Of a stretch of 64,000 nt of DNA, positions 17,454 to 30,649 are shown one piece after another. Both the position numbers and the translations under genes were made by a program. The notes under the pieces are model-generated. The model had not been told where the DNA came from, did not search any database, and saw nothing but the letters and a program-made list of their open reading frames with translations. The stretch is from contig NZ_BOMZ01000063.1 in the NCBI RefSeq assembly GCF_016862455.1, positions 34,605 through 98,604 of the forward strand, written 5' to 3'. This DNA is from Actinoplanes utahensis. Its GTDB lineage: Bacteria > Actinomycetota > Actinomycetes > Mycobacteriales > Micromonosporaceae. Each line of letters opens with the position of its first letter. Within the stretch, counting starts at the first letter, position 1.

Positions 17454-17997
17454 GCCATCACCCCGCCTGGTTCCTCGGTCCCGGCAGCCGAACCGCCTGC
17501 CGAACAGGAATAACGGGCCACCGGCCCGGTCGTCGCATCCTCCGCATCGGCAACCGTTCCGTGTCGATGAGTTATTCGGGGCGGCCGTCCCGGGCGTGTC
17601 CGCCGGTTCAGCGCCGATGCGTTCGCCGCGCGACCTGTGGGGACTGCGGACGAAAACCCGCCCGCGACGGATTCACCCCTTCCACCCCTTCCGCGCGAGA
17701 TCTTGTGAGTTTCGGGCGAACCGATTCACCACAACCTCACAAGATCGACAACCGGCGGGCAAGCAATCGGCCAGCAGGGTCCGCAGTGAGAACCAGGCGG
17801 ACTCTTGTGGCTGGTCGTCCTGGCTGTCTCGCCGTCTCCGAGACAACGGTGAGAGCCAGCCGGGGTTTCAGCCTGGCCGCCGTGGGCCGGCCGACGCGGC
17901 CCGCACGTCCGGGGACGGATTCGCCTTCGGGGGGACTGTGTCCTCGACGGCCGCCCGCCCGCGTTTGATCGATGGTCGCCGGGGCATCCACCCGGCC
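17454..17997. other. 544-bp intergenic region with inverted repeats
   Basis: There is no convincing gene. It holds an 11-bp inverted repeat GATCTTGTGAG (17699-17709) / CTCACAAGATC (17736-17746), and a hairpin TGTCTCG/CGAGACA (17825-17845) followed by GAGAGCCAGCCGGGG. The latter matches the repeat family at 54.0-54.25 kb. The region separates the divergent kinase and iron-enzyme genes, so promoters for both should be here. Confidence 0.6.
17820..17870. repeat. copy of the dispersed hairpin repeat family
   Basis: GGCTGTCTCG, a 7-nt loop and CGAGACAACG are followed by GTGAGAGCCAGCCGGGG and TTTC. The same order (hairpin, then GAGAGCCAGCCGRGG) is seen near 53.96-54.0 kb and in modified form at 54.16-54.25 and 15.02 kb. 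Confidence 0.65.
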
Positions 17998-19008
17998 ATG
18001 AAGCTGCCCACCGCCCGCGGCCCCGTCTCGGAAGCCCTGATCACCGCACTCGCCCGCGCGCCGCACGACCTGGATCCGGGCCTCGCCGCCGGGTTCGGCC
18101 CGGCCGCCGGGGCGATCACCGACGAGGATCTGCAGCTGTCGCTGTTCGTGCTGTACGAGCTGGCGTACCGCGGATGGGACGGGGTCGACGACGCGTGGGA
18201 GTGGGAGCCGAGCCTGATCCGGGTGCGGACCGCGGCGGAGGAGCGGTTCGAGACGGCGTTGCGGTCGCTGACCGGGCCGTACGCCGATGTGGTCCCGCCG
18301 GAACCGGCCCCCGCGGACGTCGCCCGGACCCTGGTCGCGATCACCGAGTCCGACGACGGGCCGTCCCTGTCGAAGTACGTGCGTGGCCAGGCCACCCTGG
18401 AGCAGTTCCGCGAGTTCGCCACCCACCGCTCGATCTACCAGCTGCGGGAGGCCGACCCGCACACCTTCACGATCCCGCGGCTCGCCGGCGCGGCCAAGGC
18501 CGCCCTCATCGAGATCCAGATCGACGAGTACGGGTCCGGCCGGGTGCACCGCATGCACCAGGAACTGTTCAAGTCGACGATGACGTGGCTCGGGCTGGAC
18601 ATCACCTACGGCGGGTACGTCGACGCGGTTCCGGCCCTGACCCTGGCCACCAACAACGTGATGTCCCTGTTCGCCCTGCACCGGCGGCGGCGCGGGGCGC
18701 TCCTGGGGCACCTGGCGGCCTACGAGATGACGTCGACGGGACCCAACCGGGCGTACGGCAACGGTCTGCGCCGCCTCGGCGGGGACGCCGACGCCACCCG
18801 GTTCTACGACGAGCACGTCGAGGCGGACGCGGTGCACGAACAGGTCGCCGCCTACGACATGTGCGGCGCGTTCTGCGCCGCCGAGCCCGAACGCGCCGCC
18901 GACGTGCTCTTCGGCGCCCGGTGCGCGCTGGCCCTGGACTCGCTGTGGGCCGGCGCGGTCCTGGACGCCTGGGGGAGGGGCGAGAGTTCGCTACGCGGCT
19001 TCGTCTGA
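17998..19008 (+). CDS. iron-containing redox enzyme family protein (haem-oxygenase-like fold)
   Basis: The 336-aa helical protein has the spaced Glu/His motifs expected of a di-iron haem-oxygenase-like enzyme: IEIQIDEYGSGRVHRMHQEL, GALLGHLAAYEMTS and DEHVEADAVHEQV. Members of this family oxidise or cleave small substrates with a di-iron centre. It converges on a CDGSH Fe-S gene, overlapping it by 18 bp, and the two families often neighbour one another. ATG 17998 is chosen because the conserved helical region starts soon after it. The substrate is unknown. Confidence 0.82.
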   Translation: MKLPTARGPVSEALITALARAPHDLDPGLAAGFGPAAGAITDEDLQLSLFVLYELAYRGWDGVDDAWEWEPSLIRVRTAAEERFETALRSLTGPYADVVPPEPAPADVARTLVAITESDDGPSLSKYVRGQATLEQFREFATHRSIYQLREADPHTFTIPRLAGAAKAALIEIQIDEYGSGRVHRMHQELFKSTMTWLGLDITYGGYVDAVPALTLATNNVMSLFALHRRRRGALLGHLAAYEMTSTGPNRAYGNGLRRLGGDADATRFYDEHVEADAVHEQVAAYDMCGAFCAAEPERAADVLFGARCALALDSLWAGAVLDAWGRGESSLRGFV

Positions 19009-19242
19009 GCGCGGCGCGGGCGTCTGCCGCCCGGCCGCGGCCCGGAAACCGACCGCCTTGTGCGTGCCGTCGCAGAACGGCTTGATCGCCGACTTGCCGC
19101 ACCGGCACAGGGCGACGGTGTCCCGGCCCGGATCGATCTCCGTGCCGTCCGGTGTGCGCAGCGTGAAATCGCCGCGCACCAGCAGCGGCCCGTTCTCGTA
19201 GACGACGACGCTGGCGCCCTGCTCGTGATCGCTTGCGGTCAT
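18991..19242 (-). CDS. CDGSH iron-sulfur domain protein
   Basis: The 83-aa protein contains CRCGKSAIKPFCDGTH, a complete CDGSH [2Fe-2S] ligand set (three Cys, one His). The fold follows VYENGPLLVRGDFTLRTPDG, as in bacterial MitoNEET-like small proteins. It probably carries electrons or Fe-S clusters, plausibly for the adjacent di-iron enzyme with which it overlaps tail to tail by 18 bp. ATG 19242 is chosen since residues upstream have no family match. Confidence 0.9.
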   Translation of the reverse strand: MTASDHEQGASVVVYENGPLLVRGDFTLRTPDGTEIDPGRDTVALCRCGKSAIKPFCDGTHKAVGFRAAAGRQTPAPRSDEAA

Positions 19243-19356
19243 GGGCGGGGGATGCCCGGCTTCGGCCCTCCGAAACGCCGCCCGGTCACCCGATCGGATC
19301 GGGTTCGCCCGCAGGATCATCACATCCGTTCCTGGCGATGTGGCGTCCACAAGAAA

Positions 19357-19560
19357 CGCCGCGCCGCGGGTGGGAACGCCGCGCCGCGGGTGGGAACGCC
19401 GCGCCGCGGGTGGGAACGCCGCGCCGCGGGTGGGAAGGCCGCGCCCCGAGCCGGAAGGCCGCGCCCCGAGCGGGAACGCCGCGCCCCGAACGGGAACCCC
19501 GCGGGTTCCCCGAGCGCGAACCCCGCGTCCCGAGCGCGAACCCCGCGTCGCGAGCGGGAC
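19357..19560. repeat. 20-bp period tandem array (about ten units)
   Basis: Four identical copies of CGCCGCGCCGCGGGTGGGAA (19357-19436) are followed by about six diverging copies ending near 19560, one with a 4-bp insertion. The unit is not a multiple of three, so no single protein repeat is encoded. It lies 115 bp upstream of the CDGSH start and 170 bp beyond the GCS2-type stop. Sequence degeneracy rises in one direction, as expected for expansion from one end. Confidence 0.88.
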
Positions 19561-19660
19561 TCCGTGCTCGGGGAACCTGCGGGCGGCGCACAGGAGGCCG
19601 ATCAGCGGTGGATGTGCCGCCTACGGCAGGACACGGCGCGGACCGTGGCCGAGAACGGGT

Positions 19661-19691
19661 GTGGTTCGGGCGCGATGAGCGGCCGAACCAC
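19661..19691. terminator. hairpin downstream of the glutamate-cysteine ligase-like gene
   Basis: GTGGTTCGG (19661-19669) pairs with CCGAACCAC (19683-19691) across a 13-nt loop. It is 40 bp past the stop of the minus-strand gene. There is no U-tract. Confidence 0.5.
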
Positions 19692-19730
19692 CCTCCGGAT
19701 CGGTCGGGCGGAGGGGCGGGAGCGCCGCCG

Positions 19731-20870
19731 TCACCGGTCGATGAGGGAGCCGTCCGGGACGCCGGTGAGGGCCAGGGCGGTGCGCAGGTCGCCGGAGCGG
19801 GCGAAGGCGTCGCGCTGGCGGGTGGCGCCGGGGCCTTCGGTGCGCAGCCGGGTCAGTTCGGCCTCGATCAGGGGCAGGTCGCCGCTGCGGGACAGGGCGG
19901 GGGTGACCGTGTGCATGAGGTCGCCCACCAGATCCCAGGCCGGCCGGGCCCGGCCCTGCCGCAGGTCCAGCAGGGTGCCACCGAGACCGGCGTGGGCGGC
20001 GTTCCAGTGGGCGGCGCGTACCAGGTGGCCCGGGATCTGCGGGGCGGCGTGGCCGGCGCCGATCCGGTCGACGGCGGTGGCGACCAGGGCCCGCGCGAGG
20101 CCGGCGAGCAGGACCGCGTCGCCGGTGGTCGGGCAGGTGTCGGCGACCCGGATCTCGACGGTGGGATAGCCGGCGGACGGGCGGGCGTGCCACAGGATCA
20201 GCGATGCGTCGAGCATCGCGCCGGAGGCGACCAGGAGCTCGACGGTACGGTCCAGGTCCTCCGCCGAGGCGAACCAGGGTGTCGGGCCGAGGGTGGGCCA
20301 CCGGTCCAGCTGCATCGCCCGCCAGCTGGCGTGACCGGTGTCCCGGCCGTCGTGGAACGGCGAGTTCACCGTCAGCGCCTGGAGCACCGGCAGCCAGGGG
20401 CGCAGGTGGTTGCAGACCTGCACGGCCAGTTCCCGGTCGGGCACGCCGACGTGCACATGGCAGCCGCACACCGCCGGGTCGTCGACGACGGGGCCGTAGT
20501 GGTCGGCGATCGCCCGGAACCGTGGATCGTCGGTGACCGCCCGCTCCGGTTCGCCGACGGGGGTGGCGCCGACTGCGGCGAGCATGGCGCCCGCGGATCG
20601 GGCGGATCGGGCCGCGGCCGTTCGCAGCAGCCGCAGGTGGGAGCCGACCTCGTCGAGGCCGGTGCAGACCGGGGTGACCATCTCGATCATGCTGTGCCGG
20701 AATTCGCGGCGGCTCAGGTGCTGGACGTCGGCGGGCAACGCGGCCAGGACCGCGGGTGCGGCCGGCCGGTTCTCCATGGTCGCCGGGTCGAGGAGCAGGA
20801 ACTCCTCCTCGACGCCGACGGTGAGCCGGGCGGTGTCCACCGCGCGTGCGGCGACGAGCGCGGCCCTCAC
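19731..20870 (-). CDS. carboxylate-amine ligase, glutamate-cysteine ligase 2 (YbdK/GCS2) family
   Basis: The 379-aa enzyme carries the GCS2 hallmark TVGVEEEFLLLD near its N-terminus, CGCHVHVGVPDRE in the middle and a PTVEIRVADTCPT stretch. These acidic and His residues coordinate Mg-ATP in the family. Members ligate glutamate to an amine; some have weak gamma-glutamylcysteine synthetase activity, others make different amides. Length fits the family (about 370 aa). The gene is downstream of the methyltransferase gene on the same strand with 64 bp between, possibly one operon. The true substrate is uncertain. Confidence 0.88.
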   Translation of the reverse strand: MRAALVAARAVDTARLTVGVEEEFLLLDPATMENRPAAPAVLAALPADVQHLSRREFRHSMIEMVTPVCTGLDEVGSHLRLLRTAAARSARSAGAMLAAVGATPVGEPERAVTDDPRFRAIADHYGPVVDDPAVCGCHVHVGVPDRELAVQVCNHLRPWLPVLQALTVNSPFHDGRDTGHASWRAMQLDRWPTLGPTPWFASAEDLDRTVELLVASGAMLDASLILWHARPSAGYPTVEIRVADTCPTTGDAVLLAGLARALVATAVDRIGAGHAAPQIPGHLVRAAHWNAAHAGLGGTLLDLRQGRARPAWDLVGDLMHTVTPALSRSGDLPLIEAELTRLRTEGPGATRQRDAFARSGDLRTALALTGVPDGSLIDR

Positions 20871-20934
20871 CGCCGGTCCCCGCCGGCCGGCGCCGGGGTG
20901 GGGACCCGCACGGCCCTCCCGGCCGGAGAGCGGC

Positions 20935-21885
20935 TCACGACGGGCGGGTCGCGGTCAGCACCACCAGGGCGATGCGCTCGGCGTGGGCGTAGGCGGGGCC
21001 GTCCAGTTCCTCGCCGTAGGCGTCCGGGTCCACTTCGCGGTACGTCCATTCGAGGCCGGTGCCGGCCAGACGGGTTCGGGCGGCCTCGTGGAACGGATCG
21101 CGGCCGTCGGCGATGCCGGTGCCGGCGAAGAGGACCAGGGTGCCGCCGCCGGCGAGCCGCTCGGCGGCCGCGTCGAGGATGCGCAGGGACAGCTCGTGCC
21201 CGTTCGGGCCGCCGTCCCGGTAGGCCCGGCCGGCCGGATCGATCATGAACGGGGGATTCGAGATGATCAGGTCGAAGGTTCCGGTGACGCCGTCGAGGAG
21301 ATCGCTGTGATGCGGCTGCACGTTGGGCGTACCCGCCAGAAGGATGTTGGAGCGGGCGAACCGCAACGCCGCCGCATTGATGTCCACCGCCAGCACCTCG
21401 GTGCCACGCAGCCGTTTCGCCACCGCGATCGCGCCGGCCGCCGTGCCGCAGCCGATGTCCACCGCCCGCCGCACCTGGTCCTGCCGGGCGGCGACGACGG
21501 CGAGAGCGGCGTCGGCCATCCGGTGGGTGTCCGGGCCGAAGAACACCGCGTCCGGCTCGGTCGTCGGGAACGGCGAGTGCACGAAGAGCTCGCCGTCGTA
21601 GGTGGAGTACCGGACCAGGCTGCGCCAGGTGTCGCCGTCCCGCTTCAGCACGCCGGCGACGTCCATCAGCTCGACGAAGCGGTCGGGCAGCAGGCCGCGG
21701 CCGAACGGGCGGTTCCAGCCGAAGACGCCGCGCAGGTCGGTGGCCCGCTCGTTGCCGGGGCGGTGGTTGATCCGTTCGTGGGTGGCCGGGGTGACGGTGG
21801 TGAACCGGTAACCGGCGGCCCGCAGGAGCTCGCCGAGCTCCACCAGCGCGGTGGCCTCGGTCGTTTCCGGGACGGTGATCGACAT
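20935..21885 (-). CDS. class I SAM-dependent methyltransferase (HemK/RlmG-like)
   Basis: The 316-aa protein has the SAM site DIGCGTAAGAIA, the acidic loop LAVDINAAALRFARSN and the catalytic ISNPPFM motif. This NPPF/Y signature marks N-methyltransferases acting on glutamine or on exocyclic amines of nucleic acids. An N-terminal domain of about 130 aa precedes the catalytic fold, as in RlmG/RsmC-like enzymes. ATG 21885 is preferred; ATG 21909 in the same frame is possible. It is divergent from the phosphatase gene, and the two messages may overlap at their 5' ends. Confidence 0.85.
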   Translation of the reverse strand: MSITVPETTEATALVELGELLRAAGYRFTTVTPATHERINHRPGNERATDLRGVFGWNRPFGRGLLPDRFVELMDVAGVLKRDGDTWRSLVRYSTYDGELFVHSPFPTTEPDAVFFGPDTHRMADAALAVVAARQDQVRRAVDIGCGTAAGAIAVAKRLRGTEVLAVDINAAALRFARSNILLAGTPNVQPHHSDLLDGVTGTFDLIISNPPFMIDPAGRAYRDGGPNGHELSLRILDAAAERLAGGGTLVLFAGTGIADGRDPFHEAARTRLAGTGLEWTYREVDPDAYGEELDGPAYAHAERIALVVLTATRPS

Positions 21886-22004
21886 GGCGCCCGCATTCCC
21901 GGGATTCATCGTTTCAATCATCGAAATCACATGGTGACGGATGCTTGCTGACATCGGGGGGCCGGGTATGACAGGGTGCCCTACGGCTATCGGGGAAGGC
22001 GGAG

Positions 22005-23807
22005 ATGACACACGGTGAGGTGGACGGGCAGCGGCTCGTCGCGCTGCTGCGCACCGGCCTCGACGCCGTCGCCGATCCGACGTTCGATCGGTTCGCCGCC
22101 CTGGTGCGCAGCGTCCTGGACGTGCCGGTGGCCCTGGTCTCGCTGGTCGACACCGACCGGCAGTTCTTCCCCGGCGCGGCGGGGCTGGGCCAGCCGTGGG
22201 CGGCCAGCCGGGAGACCCCGCTGAGCCATTCGTTCTGCCGGCACGTCGTGGACAGCGGGCGGCCGCTGATCGTCACCGACGCCCGTGTCGATCCGCGGGT
22301 TCGGGACAATCCCGCGATCGACGACCTGGGCGTGATCGGTTATGCCGGGATGCCGCTGCACGACGCCGAGGGTCGGGTCCTCGGCTCGCTGTGCGCGATC
22401 GACCACGAGCCGCGCAAGTGGACCGAGCGGGAGACGGCGCTGCTGGCCGACCTGGCGGCCGCCTGCTCCGACACCCTCCGGGCCCGGATCGCCTCGTACA
22501 GTTCGGAGCGGCGGCGGCAGGCGGCCTCGGACGGCGAGGACCAGGCGCAGACGATCGCCGAGCGCGCCCGGCTGCTGCTGCGCGCCAGTGTCGCGCTGGG
22601 CGGCGCCGCCACCTCCGAGCAGGTCGTCGAGACGGTCCGCAGCCTGGTCATCGGCACCATCGACCCGGCGTACGTCGGATTGTCCTGGCTGCAGACCGGC
22701 GGGAACATCCGGCTGGTGTCGGGCCGGCTGCTGCCGCCGCACCTGGCCACCCGGTGGGAGCGGTACGGCCCGCAGGTGCGCACCCCGTCCGGCCTGGCGG
22801 CGGCCGGCGGCCGCCCGGTGGTGCTGCCCGATCTGGACGCGGTGGCCGAGCAGACGCCGGACGCGCTCGGCACGTTCGCCGAGATGCGCTGGCAGTCGGC
22901 CGTCAGTGTGCCGCTGCCCGGCGCGGGCGGGCCGATCGGGGCGCTGACGTTCTGCTGGCGGGAGCCGTACTCGCCGAGCGAGGCGGAGCAGGCCGTGCTG
23001 ACCGCGCTGGCCGGTTACGTGGCGCAGGCGCTGCTGCGGGCCAGCGCCTTCGACGACCGTCGCAACGCCGCCGAGATGATGCAGAAGGCGCTGCTCAGCC
23101 CGCTGCCGCAGCCCGGTCATGTGCGGCTGGCCGCCCGCTATCTGCCGGCCAGCCGCAGCGACCTGGTCGGCGGCGACTGGTACGACGCGGTCTGCCTCGA
23201 CGGCGACCGGATGGCGGTGATCATCGGTGACGTGGCGGGACACGGTGTGACGGTGGCCGCGACCATGGGCCACTACCGCAGCATGCTGCGCACCCTGCTG
23301 GTCGACCGCTACGACTACCCGTCCGCGCTGCTGGAGCGGTTCGAGCGAGCGGTCCGGGTGCTCGGCCTCGACGGCATCGCCACCGTGCTGGTCGCCTACC
23401 TCACCGCGGAGCCCGGCGGTGGGCACACCCTGACCTGGTCCAGCGCCGGTCACGTGCCGCCCACCGTGGTCCTGCCGGACGGCACGGTCACCCAGCTGCC
23501 GACCGGCGGGCCGCTGCTCGGCGGGCTGCGCGGGGTGACCCGGCGCACCCACACACGCCGGCTGCCGCCGGGCAGCCGGCTGGTGCTGTTCACCGACGGG
23601 CTGATCGAGACCCGGACCTGCCCGCTGGACGACGGCATCGACTGCCTGCACCGGATCCTGCGCGAGAACCCGGGCGCCGGCCTGGACGAGCTCGCCGACC
23701 TGATGATGGAGATCATCCCGGCGCCGCAACGGGAGGACGACGCGTCCCTGCTGCTGATCGACACAGAACCGAGCCGACGACATTACCCTGCCGACGGATC
23801 GCCCTGA
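22005..23807 (+). CDS. GAF-GAF-PP2C (SpoIIE-type) serine phosphatase
   Basis: The 600-aa protein has a first GAF domain (about 25-160, with SHSFCRHVVDSGRPLIV and GSLCAIDHEPRKW) and a second GAF domain (about 185-345). The SpoIIE-like PP2C domain follows, with metal-binding motifs GGDWYD, IGDVAGHG and FTDGLIETR and a final DDASLLLI. Such enzymes dephosphorylate anti-sigma-factor antagonists, feeding partner-switching stress networks. AAGGCGGAG precedes ATG 22005. The multi-HAMP hybrid kinase lies directly downstream on the same strand and may share its signalling pathway. Confidence 0.93.
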   Translation: MTHGEVDGQRLVALLRTGLDAVADPTFDRFAALVRSVLDVPVALVSLVDTDRQFFPGAAGLGQPWAASRETPLSHSFCRHVVDSGRPLIVTDARVDPRVRDNPAIDDLGVIGYAGMPLHDAEGRVLGSLCAIDHEPRKWTERETALLADLAAACSDTLRARIASYSSERRRQAASDGEDQAQTIAERARLLLRASVALGGAATSEQVVETVRSLVIGTIDPAYVGLSWLQTGGNIRLVSGRLLPPHLATRWERYGPQVRTPSGLAAAGGRPVVLPDLDAVAEQTPDALGTFAEMRWQSAVSVPLPGAGGPIGALTFCWREPYSPSEAEQAVLTALAGYVAQALLRASAFDDRRNAAEMMQKALLSPLPQPGHVRLAARYLPASRSDLVGGDWYDAVCLDGDRMAVIIGDVAGHGVTVAATMGHYRSMLRTLLVDRYDYPSALLERFERAVRVLGLDGIATVLVAYLTAEPGGGHTLTWSSAGHVPPTVVLPDGTVTQLPTGGPLLGGLRGVTRRTHTRRLPPGSRLVLFTDGLIETRTCPLDDGIDCLHRILRENPGAGLDELADLMMEIIPAPQREDDASLLLIDTEPSRRHYPADGSP

Positions 23808-23857
23808 CCGGATGTTCGGGTGATTCACACCTCACCGCTAACCTGTTGCAGTTGTGC

Positions 23858-23875
23858 AAGCATCTGGATGCTTTT
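23858..23875 (+). terminator. short hairpin with T-run after the phosphatase gene
   Basis: AAGCAT (23858-23863) pairs with ATGCTT (23868-23873) across CTGG and is followed by TT, making a TTTT run. It lies 50 bp past the phosphatase stop and upstream of the kinase gene, so it may partly uncouple the two genes. Confidence 0.4.
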
Positions 23876-23909
23876 CGGCACGGGTCGCGACAGATGAGGG
23901 TGGCTGGGA

Positions 23910-28391
<4,482 letters not shown>

Positions 28392-28424
28392 CCCCGGGCC
28401 GCGTGCCGGCCGACCGCGATCACG

Positions 28425-29066
28425 TCACCGTTCGTCGAGTTCGATTCGTTCCTGGCGGACGGTGCCGGTCACGGTCTGCTCGTCGCGGACGGTCTCCTTG
28501 GTGAGGCGTACGCGCTCGACCGGCACCGTCTCGGTGGTGACCACGGGCCGTTCGGCGTGCAGGACGACCGGGCCGGCCGCCGGCTCCTCGGGCGCGTCGA
28601 CCGGCACCTCCTCCAGGCGTACCTCCTCGCGGGTCACCGGGACGGTCACCTGCTGCTCCTCGGTGACCAGGTACTTGCGCAGCCGCACCCGGCGGGCCGG
28701 CTCCCTGGTGGTGGAGGCGACGAGCCGTTCCTCGGATCGGGTCATCGCGTCGTCCGGCGCCGTCCCGTAGTGGTCGTGCAACCGTTCGGCCTGCTGGTGT
28801 TCCAGCGGCCCGCCGGTGTCCAGCAGCGGCGCCCGGCGAACCTGATCCGCGTCGGCGGCGACGGTGAGCCGGCCGGCGTCGAGACGGGCGCCGAGCAGTG
28901 GGACGAACGATTCCTGAAAGCTCAGTGTGCCGGTGCTGACGGTCACCCACAGTGGATCACCGGTCTCGGCGTCCAGGTAGATCTGGCGGACCGTGCCCAG
29001 CTCGTGACCTGCTCGGTCGTACACCGCAATCCCTTGAAGTCTGTCGATATCGCGCTGTGTGAACAC
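28425..29066 (-). CDS. PRC-barrel plus DUF2382 (YsnF/AvaK-like) stress protein
   Basis: The protein is about 213 aa. An N-terminal PRC-barrel (DRAGHELGTVRQIYLDAETG) is followed by a DUF2382 domain with paired antiparallel strands: EERLVASTTREPARRVRLRKYL, VPVTREEVRLEEVPV, and VPVERVRLTKETV. The GTG at 29066 is preferred because GGGTAC (29081-29076 on the minus strand) sits at -10 distance, giving a leaderless message; GTG 29087 is an in-frame alternative. It is a paralogue of the divergent gene at 29221. These proteins are typically induced by general stress; their biochemical role is unknown. Confidence 0.85.
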   Translation of the reverse strand: MFTQRDIDRLQGIAVYDRAGHELGTVRQIYLDAETGDPLWVTVSTGTLSFQESFVPLLGARLDAGRLTVAADADQVRRAPLLDTGGPLEHQQAERLHDHYGTAPDDAMTRSEERLVASTTREPARRVRLRKYLVTEEQQVTVPVTREEVRLEEVPVDAPEEPAAGPVVLHAERPVVTTETVPVERVRLTKETVRDEQTVTGTVRQERIELDER

Positions 29067-29220
29067 CGAAGGGTGGTACCCGCGCACGCCGGAAATCCAC
29101 CTGGATCACGTCCAGGAGTGAATGAGAGCCCGTTCACGGTGACTCATCGGAAATGTGCGCATGCCCCGGAGGTTGCCGGGTAGCAAGGGGCGTACCGAAC
29201 GACGAGAGGAGAACCCCCCG
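29067..29220. promoter_or_regulatory. divergent promoter region with GGGTA motifs in both directions
   Basis: GGGTAC faces left (29081-29076) and GGGTAG faces right (29178-29183, 38 bp before the ATG). GGGTAY-type -10 elements are characteristic of actinobacterial stress sigma factors (SigB/SigH-like). Clear -35 elements were not identified, so the sigma assignment is tentative. Confidence 0.4.
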
Positions 29221-30069
29221 ATGATCACCGTGGAGCAGGTTCAGACCCTGTACGGGCTCGACGTCTACGACCGTGACGGCGACAAGATCGGCCACGTGGG
29301 CCAGGTGTGGGACGACGGCACGAGCGGCCGTCCCACCTGGGCGAGCGTCAAGACCGGGCTGTTCGGACTCAACGAGTCTCTGGTGCCACTGCAGGACGCC
29401 GACGTGCGCGACGACCGCCTGATCGTGCCGTTCCAGAAGGGCACCGTGAAGGACGCGCCCAACGTGGACGCCGACCACGACGAGCCACTGAGCAGCGAGG
29501 ACGTCGAGCGGCTGTACGAGTACTACGGCATCGACTGGCGGGAGCACTACCGGGCGTACCAGGCCGGCGCGACCGCCGCCGGCGACGGGTACCGCGGCTC
29601 CCGCACGGACTACGACGAGTCGCGCACGGACTACTCCGAGTCCCGCGCTGACTACTCCGGGGCTCGCGGCGGCCACGGCGACTCCGACGCCATGACCCGT
29701 TCCGAGGAGCGTCTCAACGCCGGCACCGAGCGCGAGGAGGTCGGCCGGGCCCGCCTGCGCAAGTACGTGGTGACCGAGCAGCAGCAGGTCCAGGTGCCGG
29801 TGGAGCGCGAGGAGGTACGCCTGGAGCGGGAGCCGATCACCGGCCACAACCGGCAGGCCGCCTACTCCGGCCCGGACCTCACCGAGTCCGAGCACGAGGT
29901 CACCCTGCACGCCGACCGCCCCGTCGTGAACACCGAGACCGTTCCGGTCGAGCGGGTCCGCCTCGGCAAGGAGACGATCACCGACGAGGAGACCGTCAGC
30001 AGCGAGGTCCGCAAGGAGCGCATCGAGGCCGACCTGCCGGGCGAGCGCGGTCGTCGCACCGTCGACTGA
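29221..30069 (+). CDS. PRC-barrel plus DUF2382 (YsnF/AvaK-like) stress protein
   Basis: The 282-aa protein starts at ATG 29221 with GAGGAG upstream. A PRC-barrel (LYGLDVYDRDGDKIGHVGQV) is followed by a linker with three SRTDY-type repeats. The DUF2382 domain comes next (EERLNAGTEREEVGRARLRK, VPVEREEVRLEREPI, VPVERVRLGKETI). It has the same order as the divergent neighbour, so the pair arose by duplication and inversion. It is a cytoplasmic protein probably acting in general stress adaptation. Confidence 0.9.
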   Translation: MITVEQVQTLYGLDVYDRDGDKIGHVGQVWDDGTSGRPTWASVKTGLFGLNESLVPLQDADVRDDRLIVPFQKGTVKDAPNVDADHDEPLSSEDVERLYEYYGIDWREHYRAYQAGATAAGDGYRGSRTDYDESRTDYSESRADYSGARGGHGDSDAMTRSEERLNAGTEREEVGRARLRKYVVTEQQQVQVPVEREEVRLEREPITGHNRQAAYSGPDLTESEHEVTLHADRPVVNTETVPVERVRLGKETITDEETVSSEVRKERIEADLPGERGRRTVD

Positions 30070-30111
30070 CCGGTCCCGGATCCCGGGTGGGGGTTCCCGC
30101 GGAGGGTGCCC

Positions 30112-30495
30112 TCACCCGGCCGTCTCGGCCAGCACACAGACGGCCAGCAGGTGCAGTGACGGCCAGGACGCCCGGCTCCAGTCGACGGCCGCCTCGTCGG
30201 CGGACCACCCGCGGGCGGTGACCGTGTCGGCGACGCCGTCCGCGTACGCCGCGAGATTGTCCGCGCGAAGCTCACCGAGAGCGTCCCGGATCTGCGCGAC
30301 GTGCTGATCGACCGCGGCCGCGAGGCCGGGGAGCAGCCGCATCGCCTCGAACCCGGGGACGCCGAGCCGCTGTGACCACTGCGCGAGAGCGAACCGCGCG
30401 GAATCGGTCACGGTCCGGCTGTGGTGCTGATCCAACTCCATGACCAGCGACCGTACGGAACGAGCCGATCTTTCGGCAACCGGCGGAACCGGCAT
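30112..30495 (-). CDS. small helical protein, DUF6401-like
   Basis: About 127 aa from ATG 30495; ATG 30549 and ATG 30441 are in-frame alternatives. The core LLPGLAAAVDQHVAQIRDAL ... AAYADGVADTV ... WSADEAAVDWSR ... LHLLAVCVLAE resembles, from memory, the short DUF6401 proteins of Micromonosporaceae. Their function is unknown. It converges on the PRC/DUF2382 gene with 42 bp between stops. Confidence 0.6.
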   Translation of the reverse strand: MPVPPVAERSARSVRSLVMELDQHHSRTVTDSARFALAQWSQRLGVPGFEAMRLLPGLAAAVDQHVAQIRDALGELRADNLAAYADGVADTVTARGWSADEAAVDWSRASWPSLHLLAVCVLAETAG

Positions 30496-30649
30496 ATTCG
30501 TCGGGCCACGCGGACGAACCCGGTCCGGTGATGATAATCGGACGGACATGTCGGACTCGGCGGATCGCCGTCCCGCCTTCACCGAACCGGTCGGCGGCGT
30601 GTGGCCACCGACCGGTTCGGTGTCGTCGCGGACTCCCGCGCGCGCGGTC

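Noticed and set aside
17699..17746. Inverted repeat as a mobile-element terminus
   Set aside because: Only 11-bp arms with a 26-bp interior, no transposase and no target duplication; a regulatory site or chance is more likely.
19357..19560. Possible CRISPR array
   Set aside because: The 20-bp units follow one another directly without unique spacers and no cas genes are present; it is a simple tandem repeat.
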